Part shown: piece by piece, positions 48,986 through 58,965 of the stretch
Layout: each line of letters starts with the position of its first letter
How positions within the stretch are numbered: the first letter of the stretch is position 1
NCBI GenBank assembly: GCA_904063045.1
Contig: CAJFCJ010000001.1
Span: 2,735,501 to 2,799,500, forward strand
Reading direction: 5' to 3'
Source: Dimorphilus gyrociliatus
Taxonomy: Eukaryota > Annelida > Polychaeta > Dinophilidae
Length of the DNA: 64,000 nt
Translations under genes and position numbers: made by a program
The notes under the pieces: model-generated
What the model was told of the DNA's origin: nothing
Databases searched by the model: none
Seen by the model: the letters and a program-made list of their open reading frames with translations, nothing else

Positions 48986-50105
48986 TTAAGAACGCTTTAG
49001 AAGTACGGAGAAAATACTTGCTGTGGCAATTACTGCAGCCGAAAATGTCAACCATTGAGGTGGGTTTGTAGACTCATCCTGGGAGAACTCTTGTAGAAAT
49101 TCCTTCCAGCCTCCCTTTTTCTCAAAATATTCTCCAACTTTTTTATATAAATAATAACCAGTAAAATCTCCTATGGCTTCCACAGTTTTATCAACATTAT
49201 GCTGCAATCTACAAAATAATGAATTTTCGAATATTATTATTATAAATATTAATAATTTTAATTTAATTTAGTTACCCAAACTCAATGCATTTTTTAGCTA
49301 TCCATCCACTAAAGGCGAAGACAACAACAAGACGCAAGCGATGATTATCTTCCAAATCATCTGAAAATGTTTCATCTATTATCTTCATAATCCAATCAAG
49401 TCCTTTTTTCTCTGCCAGCTTAAGTCTAGTGACGAGTTCTTCAAATTCATCCGAATGACTCTTAATTATATCTTTGACTAATTTTCTTGTTGTTTTTATA
49501 ACAGGGTTAAGAGGAGTATAACTATCATCATCTCTCAAGTCCTTTGTTACATATTGAGCAATATCTATACCCAGTAAGCGAAAACTGGACAAATTTTTTG
49601 ATTGAACACCATAAGGTAGGCAAGAATTTTGGAGGTTAACCCCATCAGGTAAATCCTCTCTAGTAAATTGCCTGACAACCTCTGGAGCATCCATTTTATT
49701 GTCTTTATCAGATTTTAAGTCTTCTACGTATTTTAATAACAATTCAAGTTTATCGCTCATTTTTTCAATCTCATCTTTATGTTCGAAAGGATTATTTTCT
49801 TTCAAAACTTCATCTTCATTAAAGACTTCACTAAGTTTTTCAATTAAATGGCCGTTATTACTATTTTCAAGTGCCTTATAAAATATCTTTTTAATATTTT
49901 CGTTCCTACTGTTATTAACAAACTTTAAAAGTTTTCTTACTGCAGGTATTGGTCCCTCATGGTTGATAGTCAGATAAATTCGATCTTTTTGCTCATGAGT
50001 TAAAATATATTCTTGGAATAGATGATCCGTCAACGATGCGGGCTCTATATTGTTCACCAAATATGTATAATTTTTCCGAAGTATTAGTGTGAAATTCATA
50101 TTCAT
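48986..50105 (-). CDS. CARD-Bcl-2 fusion protein
   Basis: Two exons, 49276-50105 and 48986-49208, give 350 residues. Residues 8-95 resemble a CARD: LRKNYTYLVNNIEPASLTDH, EYILTHEQKDRI, PAVRKLLKFV and IFYKALENSNN are placed as in the CARDs of Apaf-1 or RAIDD. After an acidic linker, residues 180-350 form a Bcl-2 fold. It has a BH3-like helix (VKDIIKSHSDEFEEL), BH1 (LVVVFAFSGWIAKKC), BH2 (KKGGWKEFLQEF) and a C-terminal membrane anchor (WLTFSAAVIATASIFSVLL followed by KRS) as in Bcl-xL. The BH1 NWGR motif is altered to NHRLR, losing the glycine. Both halves are in one exon except the last 74 residues, so this is not two merged neighbours. An outer-mitochondrial-membrane regulator of caspase activation is inferred. 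Pro- versus anti-apoptotic action cannot be told. Confidence 0.85.
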
Positions 50106-50466
50106 TTCTCAAAATCTCAATAGTGGTCAGACTGCACAAAGAGACTAGAGAAATTGTTGTCTGCAAATCCTAGTCCCGCACTCGTATTTATACATATTTG
50201 TTATTGTCTTGTAAGAAAAACCACTTAGCTAATCTATGATTAATTTACACGTGATGAAGAAATATTATATAGTTCACTTACGGCTACAGCTAATAAGATT
50301 TTGAAGTAAGATTTATTTTCTTCCCTTTTTCATAGATAAAAAAATATTTGCAAACACGAAGAAAAAGTTAAAAAGAAGCTCAATTAAGATATTCATAAAT
50401 AGGTTTATAAATGCTTATCTCCTCTGCCAAAGCATTATGGCAATTTATCAGATACACATTATACTG
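50106..50466. other. Short spacer between DMC1 stop and CARD-Bcl-2 start
   Basis: 361 bp between two minus-strand genes. It must hold the DMC1 3' UTR and the promoter of the CARD-Bcl-2 gene. No conserved motif recognised. Confidence 0.5.
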
Positions 50467-52338
50467 TTAATCTTTAGCATCAGCTATCCCACCTCCTGTA
50501 ATAGCGAAAGTAGCCTCGTTCTCAGGGAGATCAGGGCTTGTAAAAAATAATTTATTTTTAGTTTTTCGATGAATAATATAAATATTTTTATTACCTATCA
50601 TATATTTTGGCAATACGAGTTTCCCCACGACCTTTTCTTAAACTTATTCGTGTAGTAGAAGCATGAGCTAAAACATGTCCACCTATTGGCTTTTTCGGAT
50701 CAACCTGAAATCTATAATTCAAAAATAAAAATTTAAAGGTAATGTCATAATGTAAATTTACGTCATAGTTGCTCCAGGGTCGGATGTCATTTGATTTGTT
50801 ATCAAAACTGACAAATTGTATTCTATTTGAAAAATGTATATGTAATTATTATTAAGAAATAATTATACCACTACAACCTTCAGAAATTTTCTGTAATCTT
50901 GATAATAGCTGTGCTAACTTTTGTTGACGATCAGCAAGTTCACCTCTTCCACTAAAGTCAACTCTAAAAAGAGCCATAACTGAATCCATTATCTGGAAAA
51001 ATAAAAAAAAAAGTTTCAAATTGTTTAAGTGTCGTATTGTATAGTTTACGAGAAGTTTGAAAACTCCCATTTCTTCGTGAAGTTTAGCTGCAGCATAATC
51101 CAATAAATCCATTTGATGTTCGCCTAGAAATTACTCGTATATTTTGTTAATCCTCTTAGTAGTCTACACTTTACAAACTTGTATATGCTCTTGCATATAA
51201 AATATTATCCAAAACGGCCTCTGAATCCAAATTGAATCTCTCAGCAATTTGTCTTAGGCGTTCAGGTCGGCTAAAAATATGTATTGGAAGATAGATTTTG
51301 AAATATTATTTGTAAGTGAAAACCTACAAAGTTCCTTCGGTGTCTATATAGACAACTTTACCTCCTGGATAGTCACTTCGTGGTATTTGGGATGTAACTA
51401 ATACATAATAAATTTTAATGACAGTTGACTTCATAATTGCGAAATACCACAAAGAGTATGTGCCAATTGGGTTTTTCCCGTCCGAAACTCTCCGAATACT
51501 TCCGTTATAGCCATACTCTCAACTCCACCACCAATTACTTTGCTGAAGATAAAAGTTATAGTTGATTAAATGATAGCTTAAATATAACTTTTTTCAACTT
51601 CAACGCAACATACTCTAATTCATCACTGCCTGAACAAATTCTAAAGCAATTCTTTCGGACATCTGCGTATTCTAAAGCAGTTGTAAATCCCCCATGCTGA
51701 AATTAGTTTGCTTTTTATTACATACTTCTAGGCTAAATACATATAGTCTCAATATAAAACTTTAAATAAACTATATAAAATATAGTAAAGAATAAACCAA
51801 ATATCTCTATTCTATCTAGTAGATTAAATGTTTCGAAGGTAATGGAAATATCATGTACTGTACTTTCAGCGAGAATATCGTCTTGAAATTGAACAAAATC
51901 TAACGTACCCCTAGCAATTTATTTGCCACCTCTTTAATTTTTTCAACTTTATTTTCGCTAAGGCCTTTAATAGCACACATTCTTTTACGAGTTGTCATTT
52001 GTATACCCTATATATATAATAGGAATAATTTCGTGTTTATAAATTATTAAAACATTTTCCTTTTACCTTTACGGTACATATACCAGCTGCTTTTAACTTT
52101 TTTATATCAGCAGCATTCTAAAAATCATTTTTATAAAATTTATAAAGAATTAATTCTGGAGATAATTATATACAATGCCATGTTCTTGCATTTGGTCGAC
52201 ATCAATAAATAATTCAGTTTCATTATCGAATAGTTCGTTTTGTGTTCCCATATCAGAAGCTTTTGTGCAAGTACTATCAATGTCCTTAACTTTACTCCTT
52301 TGAGTGGACCTTTGAGACATTTTAGCTTGTTCTTGCAT
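50467..52338 (-). CDS. DMC1: Meiotic recombinase DMC1
   Basis: Meiosis-specific RecA/RAD51-family strand-exchange protein. The first exon (52174-52338) starts [12 protein letters not shown] and ends [12 protein letters not shown]; a second Met seven codons on is an alternative start. The next exons give [17 protein letters not shown] and [20 protein letters not shown] (the N-terminal HhH domain). Then come [20 protein letters not shown], the Walker A exon with [15 protein letters not shown] (about 51450-51540), and [19 protein letters not shown]. Exons containing [19 protein letters not shown] and the Walker B segment [19 protein letters not shown] (50.87-51.11 kb) follow. The end reads [20 protein letters not shown] and then AKD-stop at 50467. 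GIQMTTR and QKHG-type features separate DMC1 from RAD51. Introns are short; not every border was fixed. It is head-to-head with SNU13 (356 bp between ATGs). Confidence 0.95.
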
Positions 52339-52694
52339 GACTTTAATAATATGAAAATAAAGTATTTATTCCAATTGAATTAGAATGTGCTCTGGTGATT
52401 ACTATTTAAATTTTGCAAACGCTATAAAGTTAAGAAAGTAGAAAATATAAAGTTCAAAAGTTTTTTATACACTACCTTCAAGTATTACCAATTATTTACT
52501 ATAAAGTGTTTTCAAAAAGAAATGTAACACAAAGCTTGAAATAAATTCACCCAATGTTCTGAAGAGAAGAATTCGAGCTGTTCGAGAAGAACTCAATGTT
52601 GTTTTCGTATCAAAAAAATACGAAATACACCGGAAGCTCACTAAAGCGTGCGTTTTGTTTTCGCTCAGTGAAGTAGTCTACGGAGAGCATTAAA
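52339..52694. promoter_or_regulatory. Bidirectional promoter region DMC1/SNU13
   Basis: 356 bp between head-to-head ATGs of a meiotic gene and a housekeeping snRNP gene. No specific binding site identified with confidence. Confidence 0.5.
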
Positions 52695-53227
52695 ATGGTA
52701 TGTATCAGTTGAAAATATTAAATAGATCTAAATATCATGGTACAAAGATTATTGAACAAGCATAGAATATATCACGTTATAAATATTTGACTAATATTGT
52801 GTTCTATCATTATTTTTCGACTAATAGATTGCGGTATTCTTTTCAGACTGAAGAAGTAAACCCTAAAGCTTACCCTTTAGCTGATGCTAAACTTACTCAG
52901 ACCATTCTACAGTTGCTGCAACAAGCTCAGCACTATCAACAATTGAAGAAAGGGGCAAACGAAGCAACCAAGACTTTAAACAGAGGTATTGCCTCGTTTA
53001 TTGTTTTGGCTGCAGACGCAGAGCCTTTGGAAATTCTTCTACATTTACCTATCTTGTGTGAAGATAAGAATGTACCCTATGTGTTCGTCAGAAGTAAAAC
53101 GGCATTGGGACGAGCATGTGGTGTCTCTAGAGCGGTAATCGCAGCTTCAGTAACGAATAACGATGGATCACAACTGAAGTCGCAAATTATTCAGGTTCAG
53201 CAGAGTATCGAGAAACTGCTTATTTAA
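52695..53227 (+). CDS. SNU13: U4/U6.U5 snRNP and box C/D snoRNP protein SNU13 (15.5K)
   Basis: L7Ae-family protein that binds the kink-turn of U4 snRNA and box C/D snoRNAs. The coding sequence is split after the start codon: exon 1 contributes only ATG (52695-52697, followed by GTATGT) and exon 2 (52847-53227) the other 126 residues, total 127. The acceptor TTTTCAG before ACTGAAGAAG gives [18 protein letters not shown], exactly the family N-terminus. The RNA-binding signature is [18 protein letters not shown], then [19 protein letters not shown] and the ending IEKLLI. An AATAAA lies at 53263, 36 bp after the stop. It works in the same pathways as the neighbouring NOPCHAP1, PRPF39, TGS1 and YJU2B genes. 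Confidence 0.97.
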
Positions 53228-53547
53228 ATGTTTATTACGATCGTGGAGTTTTTTAGTGTTTAAATAAATTCAAAGTTATCGGAAAAAATTTTAATAAAAG
53301 ATAAATATTAATAAAAAATAACAGCTAAACTTATAATTACCAAATACAGTACATTAAAGAGTATATTTAGGTGAGATGTGCATTTATAAAAGATCATGTG
53401 AACTGTTTCAAAACGTATTTACTATCGGTGTAATTCACTATCAGTCGGAAGCGGAAGTTCTTCTATTCGTTGGAATTAATAATATCGAGTTTCTATAAAA
53501 CGACGACTGATCGATTTTAACATTATTCAGATTAATTTGGCTTAGAA
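53228..53547. other. Spacer SNU13/YJU2B
   Basis: 320 bp: SNU13 3' UTR with AATAAA at 53263, then the YJU2B promoter/5' UTR. Confidence 0.5.
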
Positions 53548-54930
53548 ATGGTAAGATCTATCTTTTAGTGCAATTCAGTAGTCATTTACAATATTTGTCT
53601 ATTAATTTTATTTTCCAGGGTGAGCGTAAGGGCCAAAATAAATATTATCCACCAGATTTTGACCCAGCAAAACATAAATCTCTGGATAATTATCATGGAA
53701 CACACGCTCTACGAGAAAGAGCACGAAAACTGCATCAAGGAATTATTATTATCAGGTATGATTTCATCGAAAACTTGTAAAGAATTAGCTAAATTTAATT
53801 AAAAATTTAAGATTTGAAATGCCTTACAATATTTGGTGTGATGGCTGTAAGAATCATATAGCTATGGGTGTCCGATATAATGCCGAGAAATCAAAGATTG
53901 GGAAATACTATACAACACCAATATATAAATTTCGAATGAAATGTCATCTTTGTGACAATCATTTTGAAATTAAAACAGATCCAGCTGTAAGTGGAATTTT
54001 TCTTAGTAGTTGTTTCATTATACTTATTTAATTTGCCAGAAACATGATTATGTGATAACAAGTGGTGCCAGACGAGAAGAACAGCGCTGGGATCCGTTTG
54101 AAAATGAACAAATAGTGCCAGAAGGTAATCAGAATAAAGAAAAGTAAAAATCTTTAATTATTAAATATTTTTAGATAAGGCAACGCATAAGAAACTTGAA
54201 ACTGATGCTATGTTCAAATTAGAACATGTTTTTGATGATAAAACAAAAAAGATTGAAGCTGCACCAGGGTTCAGTGAAATTGTAGATAAAAGGAGTGAAT
54301 GGAAAGACGATTATTCCTTGAATAAAATGGCACGAAATATTTTTAGGGTAATCATTTCTTGTCAAAAATAATTAATTTTTAAATAGCTAATTTTTTGCTA
54401 AATTAGACAGAAAAAAAGAAAATTAATGATAATAATAAAGCAGACGATAATGTAAGGAATAGACTGTGTCTAGATATTAATTTAATGCCAGAAAATGAAG
54501 AAGATGTAAAATTAGCCGGTTTAATTCAATATGAACAAACTGATAGTAAGTTATTAGAATAAGAATATATTTTATATGTTCATTGCTTATTAATCATCAT
54601 TAATTATTTTTTGAAGATGAGGATAACTCTCAATTAAAAAGAAAGCACGAAGTAATTAATCAATCTATTTTCTCAAAAAAGTCTGGTTCTAAATCAAAAA
54701 CTTTTCCATCTTTAAAATTATCCTCAAACCCCGTTCAAAAAGATACATCGTTAAAATTGTCGTCACCTTTAGTAAGAAAGAAACAAAAAATGGAGACTGA
54801 TAATGTACCTACAGAATCTAAAACAATTGATGATAGTGGTGGTGATAAAGATGAAATTAAAGTTGAAAAAACTTCTGGCATTTTATCACTATGCAAATAT
54901 GACAGTTCAGGATCATCTGAAGATGAATAA
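53548..54930 (+). CDS. YJU2B: Splicing factor YJU2B (CCDC130, CWC16 family)
   Basis: CWC16/Yju2-family spliceosome-associated protein. Exons 53548-53550 (ATG only, followed by GTAAGA), 53619-53755, 53812-53986, 54040-54124, 54175-54347, 54407-54545 and 54617-54930 give 341 residues. GERKGQNKYYPPDFDPAKH, then ERARKLHQGIIIIR and FEMPYNIWCDGCKNHIAMGV, match CCDC130 specifically rather than YJU2/CCDC94. The zinc-binding cysteines are the CDGC and CHLC pairs. DYVITSGARREEQRWDPFEN and KKLETDAMFKLEH follow. The C-terminal third is low-complexity, basic then acidic, ending DSSGSSEDE as in the human protein. A poly(A) signal AATAAA is at 54990. Introns are all short. It is 320 bp downstream of SNU13. 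Confidence 0.96.
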
Positions 54931-55318
54931 AAAGTTAAAATTATCTCACTTTTCTATTCAATTTACTGTTTTGTATATAATTTAAATGTAATAAAAACTG
55001 TGGTCTTTATAACTCAGTCAAAGGATTGAAAAAGTAGTTTTATATGCAAACAGCTTCAATGTTTATTTTTATGTAAAGTTTCTTTAGTCTTGTTGAATAA
55101 TATTAAATGTATAAGCAAGATATAAAATAGAGCGTATAGGAAAAAATAAATATTCCCGCCAATTAATCCGGATGTAGTAACCCTCACTATGGTATTCATT
55201 GGTTATTCAAAGAGTTGGCGACTGGTCACCCTAGTAACATCGCAAATTATCGCTCGTCTATCATGACAGTTTTAAACTAATTATTTATATTTACTGTTGA
55301 ATTTAAAACTAACGGAAG
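54931..55318. other. Spacer YJU2B/SPEF2
   Basis: 388 bp: YJU2B 3' UTR with AATAAA at 54990, then the SPEF2 promoter with the X-box at 55225. Confidence 0.6.
55225..55238 (+). promoter_or_regulatory. RFX X-box upstream of SPEF2
   Basis: GTCACCCTAGTAAC fits the X-box consensus GTNRCC-(2 bp)-RGYAAC at every defined position. It ends 80 bp before the SPEF2 ATG, almost the same spacing as the X-box in front of DNAI2. Confidence 0.7.
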
Positions 55319-58300
55319 ATGACGGATATAATTTGTAATTGGTTAAATAATGAAGTAAAGTTATCGAAGACGATAGGTTAGTTTTTATATTTAAATAAGT
55401 CAATTTTTTTCCTAATCGAATACTTTTCAAATAGACGAAAGAAATTTTGCTTCTGAGCTCTCCTCTGGTTTTTTAATTGGTGAATTATTAGATAAATTTA
55501 AACTTCTAAATGATTTTGATCAGTTTTCCCAATCTGCGTAAGTTTCACGATAATTTTATCAATGTAGTTTGCTGTTATTAGGCCTGTTCATTGTTGTTAT
55601 ATGTATAAAGACTATAATAAATTCTCAGGACCGAAGATTCTAAGCTTAATAATTTTACGAGACTTGAACCAGTTATGAGCCTATTAGAAGTTCCTTTCGA
55701 TATAAAAATTGCCCGTAAAGTATGCATTATTTATTATCTAATTATAGTATTCTAAAGTAAAAGTATAATAATTATAATCTATTTAGATTATGACTGAACA
55801 ACCCGGAGTTGCGACAAAGCTTCTATATGAGTTATTTATTGCATTGAATAAGAAAGAAAAGAACAAATTAACTGGAGTTGCTATGGAAACAATGAGACCA
55901 GCAGCACCAGTTAAATTGGAAAGAGTTGAATCGACAATTTATAAAAATGTAAAATATTTTGATAAAAAGACTAATTTTTAATTAAAGTTTAACTGATTTT
56001 TCATTTTTTCATTAATATTATTTCTATTATAGAAATTAAAGCAAGTTACACCAAGACAAACTGACAACAATCTTCAGAGTATCTCGAATAGATATATTGA
56101 TGCTAGAATTGAGAAGGAAAAGACCAACTTTCAAGAAGCTTACGAAGAAAAACTAGAGCATGAAAGATGGATACAAGAAAAAAGACAAGAGGAGCTTGAT
56201 CTACAGAAGAATCGTATTGAAAAACGAACGGAAATGTTGGCTAAAATACAGTAAGCATATCTAGCATATTTACAATATAAAAAACATGTTACATAAAATT
56301 GTTTTGATAATATTTAATCCTATTTTATTGTGTTATAATTAAAAATTAGATATATTACTTTTCCTTTCCTTTCCCTAATTAAGCATTGAAGAAGATTATT
56401 TGTTCAGGAACAAGAGTATTCAAAGTGGTACCAGTGTATCAACTAGGCATGAAATCAATTTTATTATTAATAGTTGCAAAACAACAACAACAAAAATATG
56501 ATAAAATATAAATATTTATGATTTATAGCATGATTGCTTTATATATTGTTTATACGTTTTACCTACTGTATGATCCTTGAACAAATTATACACCTTGTTT
56601 TTTTATGATTAACGTATAATCAACAAATTTGCATCTTCTAAAAGCATTCTTTTCTTTATTATTCTCTATTCTCTTTTAGTATCAATAAGTAAAATATCAC
56701 TCTTTATCACTTTTCTAGAGCTGCTATTGTAAAAATTCCAAAACCACCACCGAGTCAAACTGTTAAAGCTATACAGTACAGGAAAAAAATGAGAAAACTG
56801 CAAGAGGCCGAGGTAAAAGTTTCTTTCAACTCGATTAAAATCTTTATCGATTGTAGAGTAATTTAAAATTTAATTAATTAATAGAACATGAAGAATGATA
56901 TTGATGCTTTTGAAGCGAAGAAAGTTAGACAATTACCTCAAAGCATGGATGACGAGGACATGATGTAGATTATTTCCTTTTTCGTTGTTCTTTATATCAC
57001 ATACTCTAATATTTTTATGATAGGGACGGTGATCACGGAGGATTAGCTATGGGAACACACGTTGAAGGTGTAGAAATGATAAAACCACGCTCCAATGATG
57101 CTTATATCAATAAAATTAAGAAGAAATTAAATGAAGACCACTTGGCGCGGGAAGAGAGGGAGAAACGTCGGCGTAAAATTCTTGTCGATCAGATGAAAGC
57201 TCACGAAGCTCAAGAGGTAATTTAGTTTGTTATAATTAGTGACTTGTTTCTTTCTAACTAAAACCTTATATCTTAACTAGGAAGCTCGTAGGGAAGAGCA
57301 ACTTGTCAATAGATTACTTAGACAATCCCAACAAGAGAGAAGAATAGCTACTCAAATGCTTCAGTCTCGTAAGGAGAAGAGTGTTATTAGGCAAAATCGA
57401 ATTGCAAGAGAAGAACAGTACGCTGAAGCCAGAGCCAAAGAATTCCAAGAAGCCTTGGAGAGAGAAGCTGTAAGTTTTCTGCATATTTTAAATCATATGA
57501 AATTGACATTAGTAATCCTTTTTTTATCAAACAAATAAAGGAAATTGCAAGATTGGCTAAATTGGAATATGAGGATGAGGCGAGAAAGGAGAAGGAATTG
57601 CATCAACAATTGATGGAGGAAAAGAGAGCTGCTCAATATCAGAAACATTATGATAAATGTATGATCGACGTTCTCGATATCATTGATTTAGCAACAAAAA
57701 CTGCAGAATACAGAGAATTAACTCAAAAGTAACTGAATCAGTGGCAGACGTTATATTTAATTTAATAATGTGTTACATTTGTACAGATTAATACCCCCAA
57801 AAGTTATGAGAGACTGGTACACATTGTATACAAGCGGACTTCCTTTGTACGAAAATCCTCTTCCCGCTAAAATATCCGATGAACCAACTGTCGAAGAGGT
57901 ACTTGAAATTGAGAGGCAAAATCTACTTGATGAGGCTGACTTCAATGAATATAGAGTAAGAATTTTTTTAAATCTATCTAATTTGTTATTCTAATTAAAC
58001 CATAATTACTTTCCTTTAAAGAATTTCTCAGGAGAATGGAATCCACCCGATGGAACAGAAATTGATGGTCCACCCGGGAATAATCCTATTTTAGGACATA
58101 TAGTACAACGCTTATTTGATTTGGTTCATCCACCTTCGGTAAACAATTGTAAACGTTATAGTATTTACTACAATTAATATGCTAATTATAACTTTTAGCC
58201 TCCACCGGAAGCTCCGGTATTACCTGACTTCCCAATTAGATTAAGCGTACTTGGAAAACCCTTTGCTGGAAAATCAACAATCTTAAAGATGATTAGTGGC

Positions 58301-58923
58301 AGTTAGTTTATCACTTTGAGAGAGATATTTCTCTTCCGATTAAAAGAATGCGTTGTTTTCTTTCTCTAGCTCGAAAAGTGAAAGTTCTTCAAGTTGATTC
58401 TCTTATCGAAGAGTGTATTATGGCTTTTAAGAATAAGGAAGTAATCGAACCTCCTCCAGTTGTTGAAGAAGTGAAAGAGAAACAAGATACAGAAGATCAA
58501 GAGAAGAGTAATAATAAATTCATAAAGCGTAATCAATAAATCAATTCTATTTTTGTACTTTCTACCTTTAGGTGTAGAAAACCAATCGGAAGCCGAAGTT
58601 CCACAACCCCCTCCAGTAATTAAGAAAGAGAAAGCAAAGAAAGGCAAATCTCGAAATGTTGGTCCCAAGGTGATAGATATTGTAAAAGTCTAATAATGAC
58701 AAAAAAAACCCCTGCCAAAATATTAATATATAACTAATTTTACATATCAATTTTTGCTTTATTAATACTAATACCAGCAGTTATATTTTTTTAGTTCTGT
58801 TTGTTTACAACATTTATTCACAATAACTATGGGATCAATGATAAAAACAAAACAAACTCGGGTTTGGCTTTCATTGTAAATATTATTAACAATATAATAA
58901 ATAAAAATAGAAGAAGAAGAGAC

Positions 58924-58965
<42 letters not shown>

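Noticed and set aside
51780-51910. Open stretch in the DMC1 locus that could read as an extra exon after KLLG
   Set aside because: Family alignment goes directly from KLLG to [12 protein letters not shown], so this is an intron starting GTACGT.
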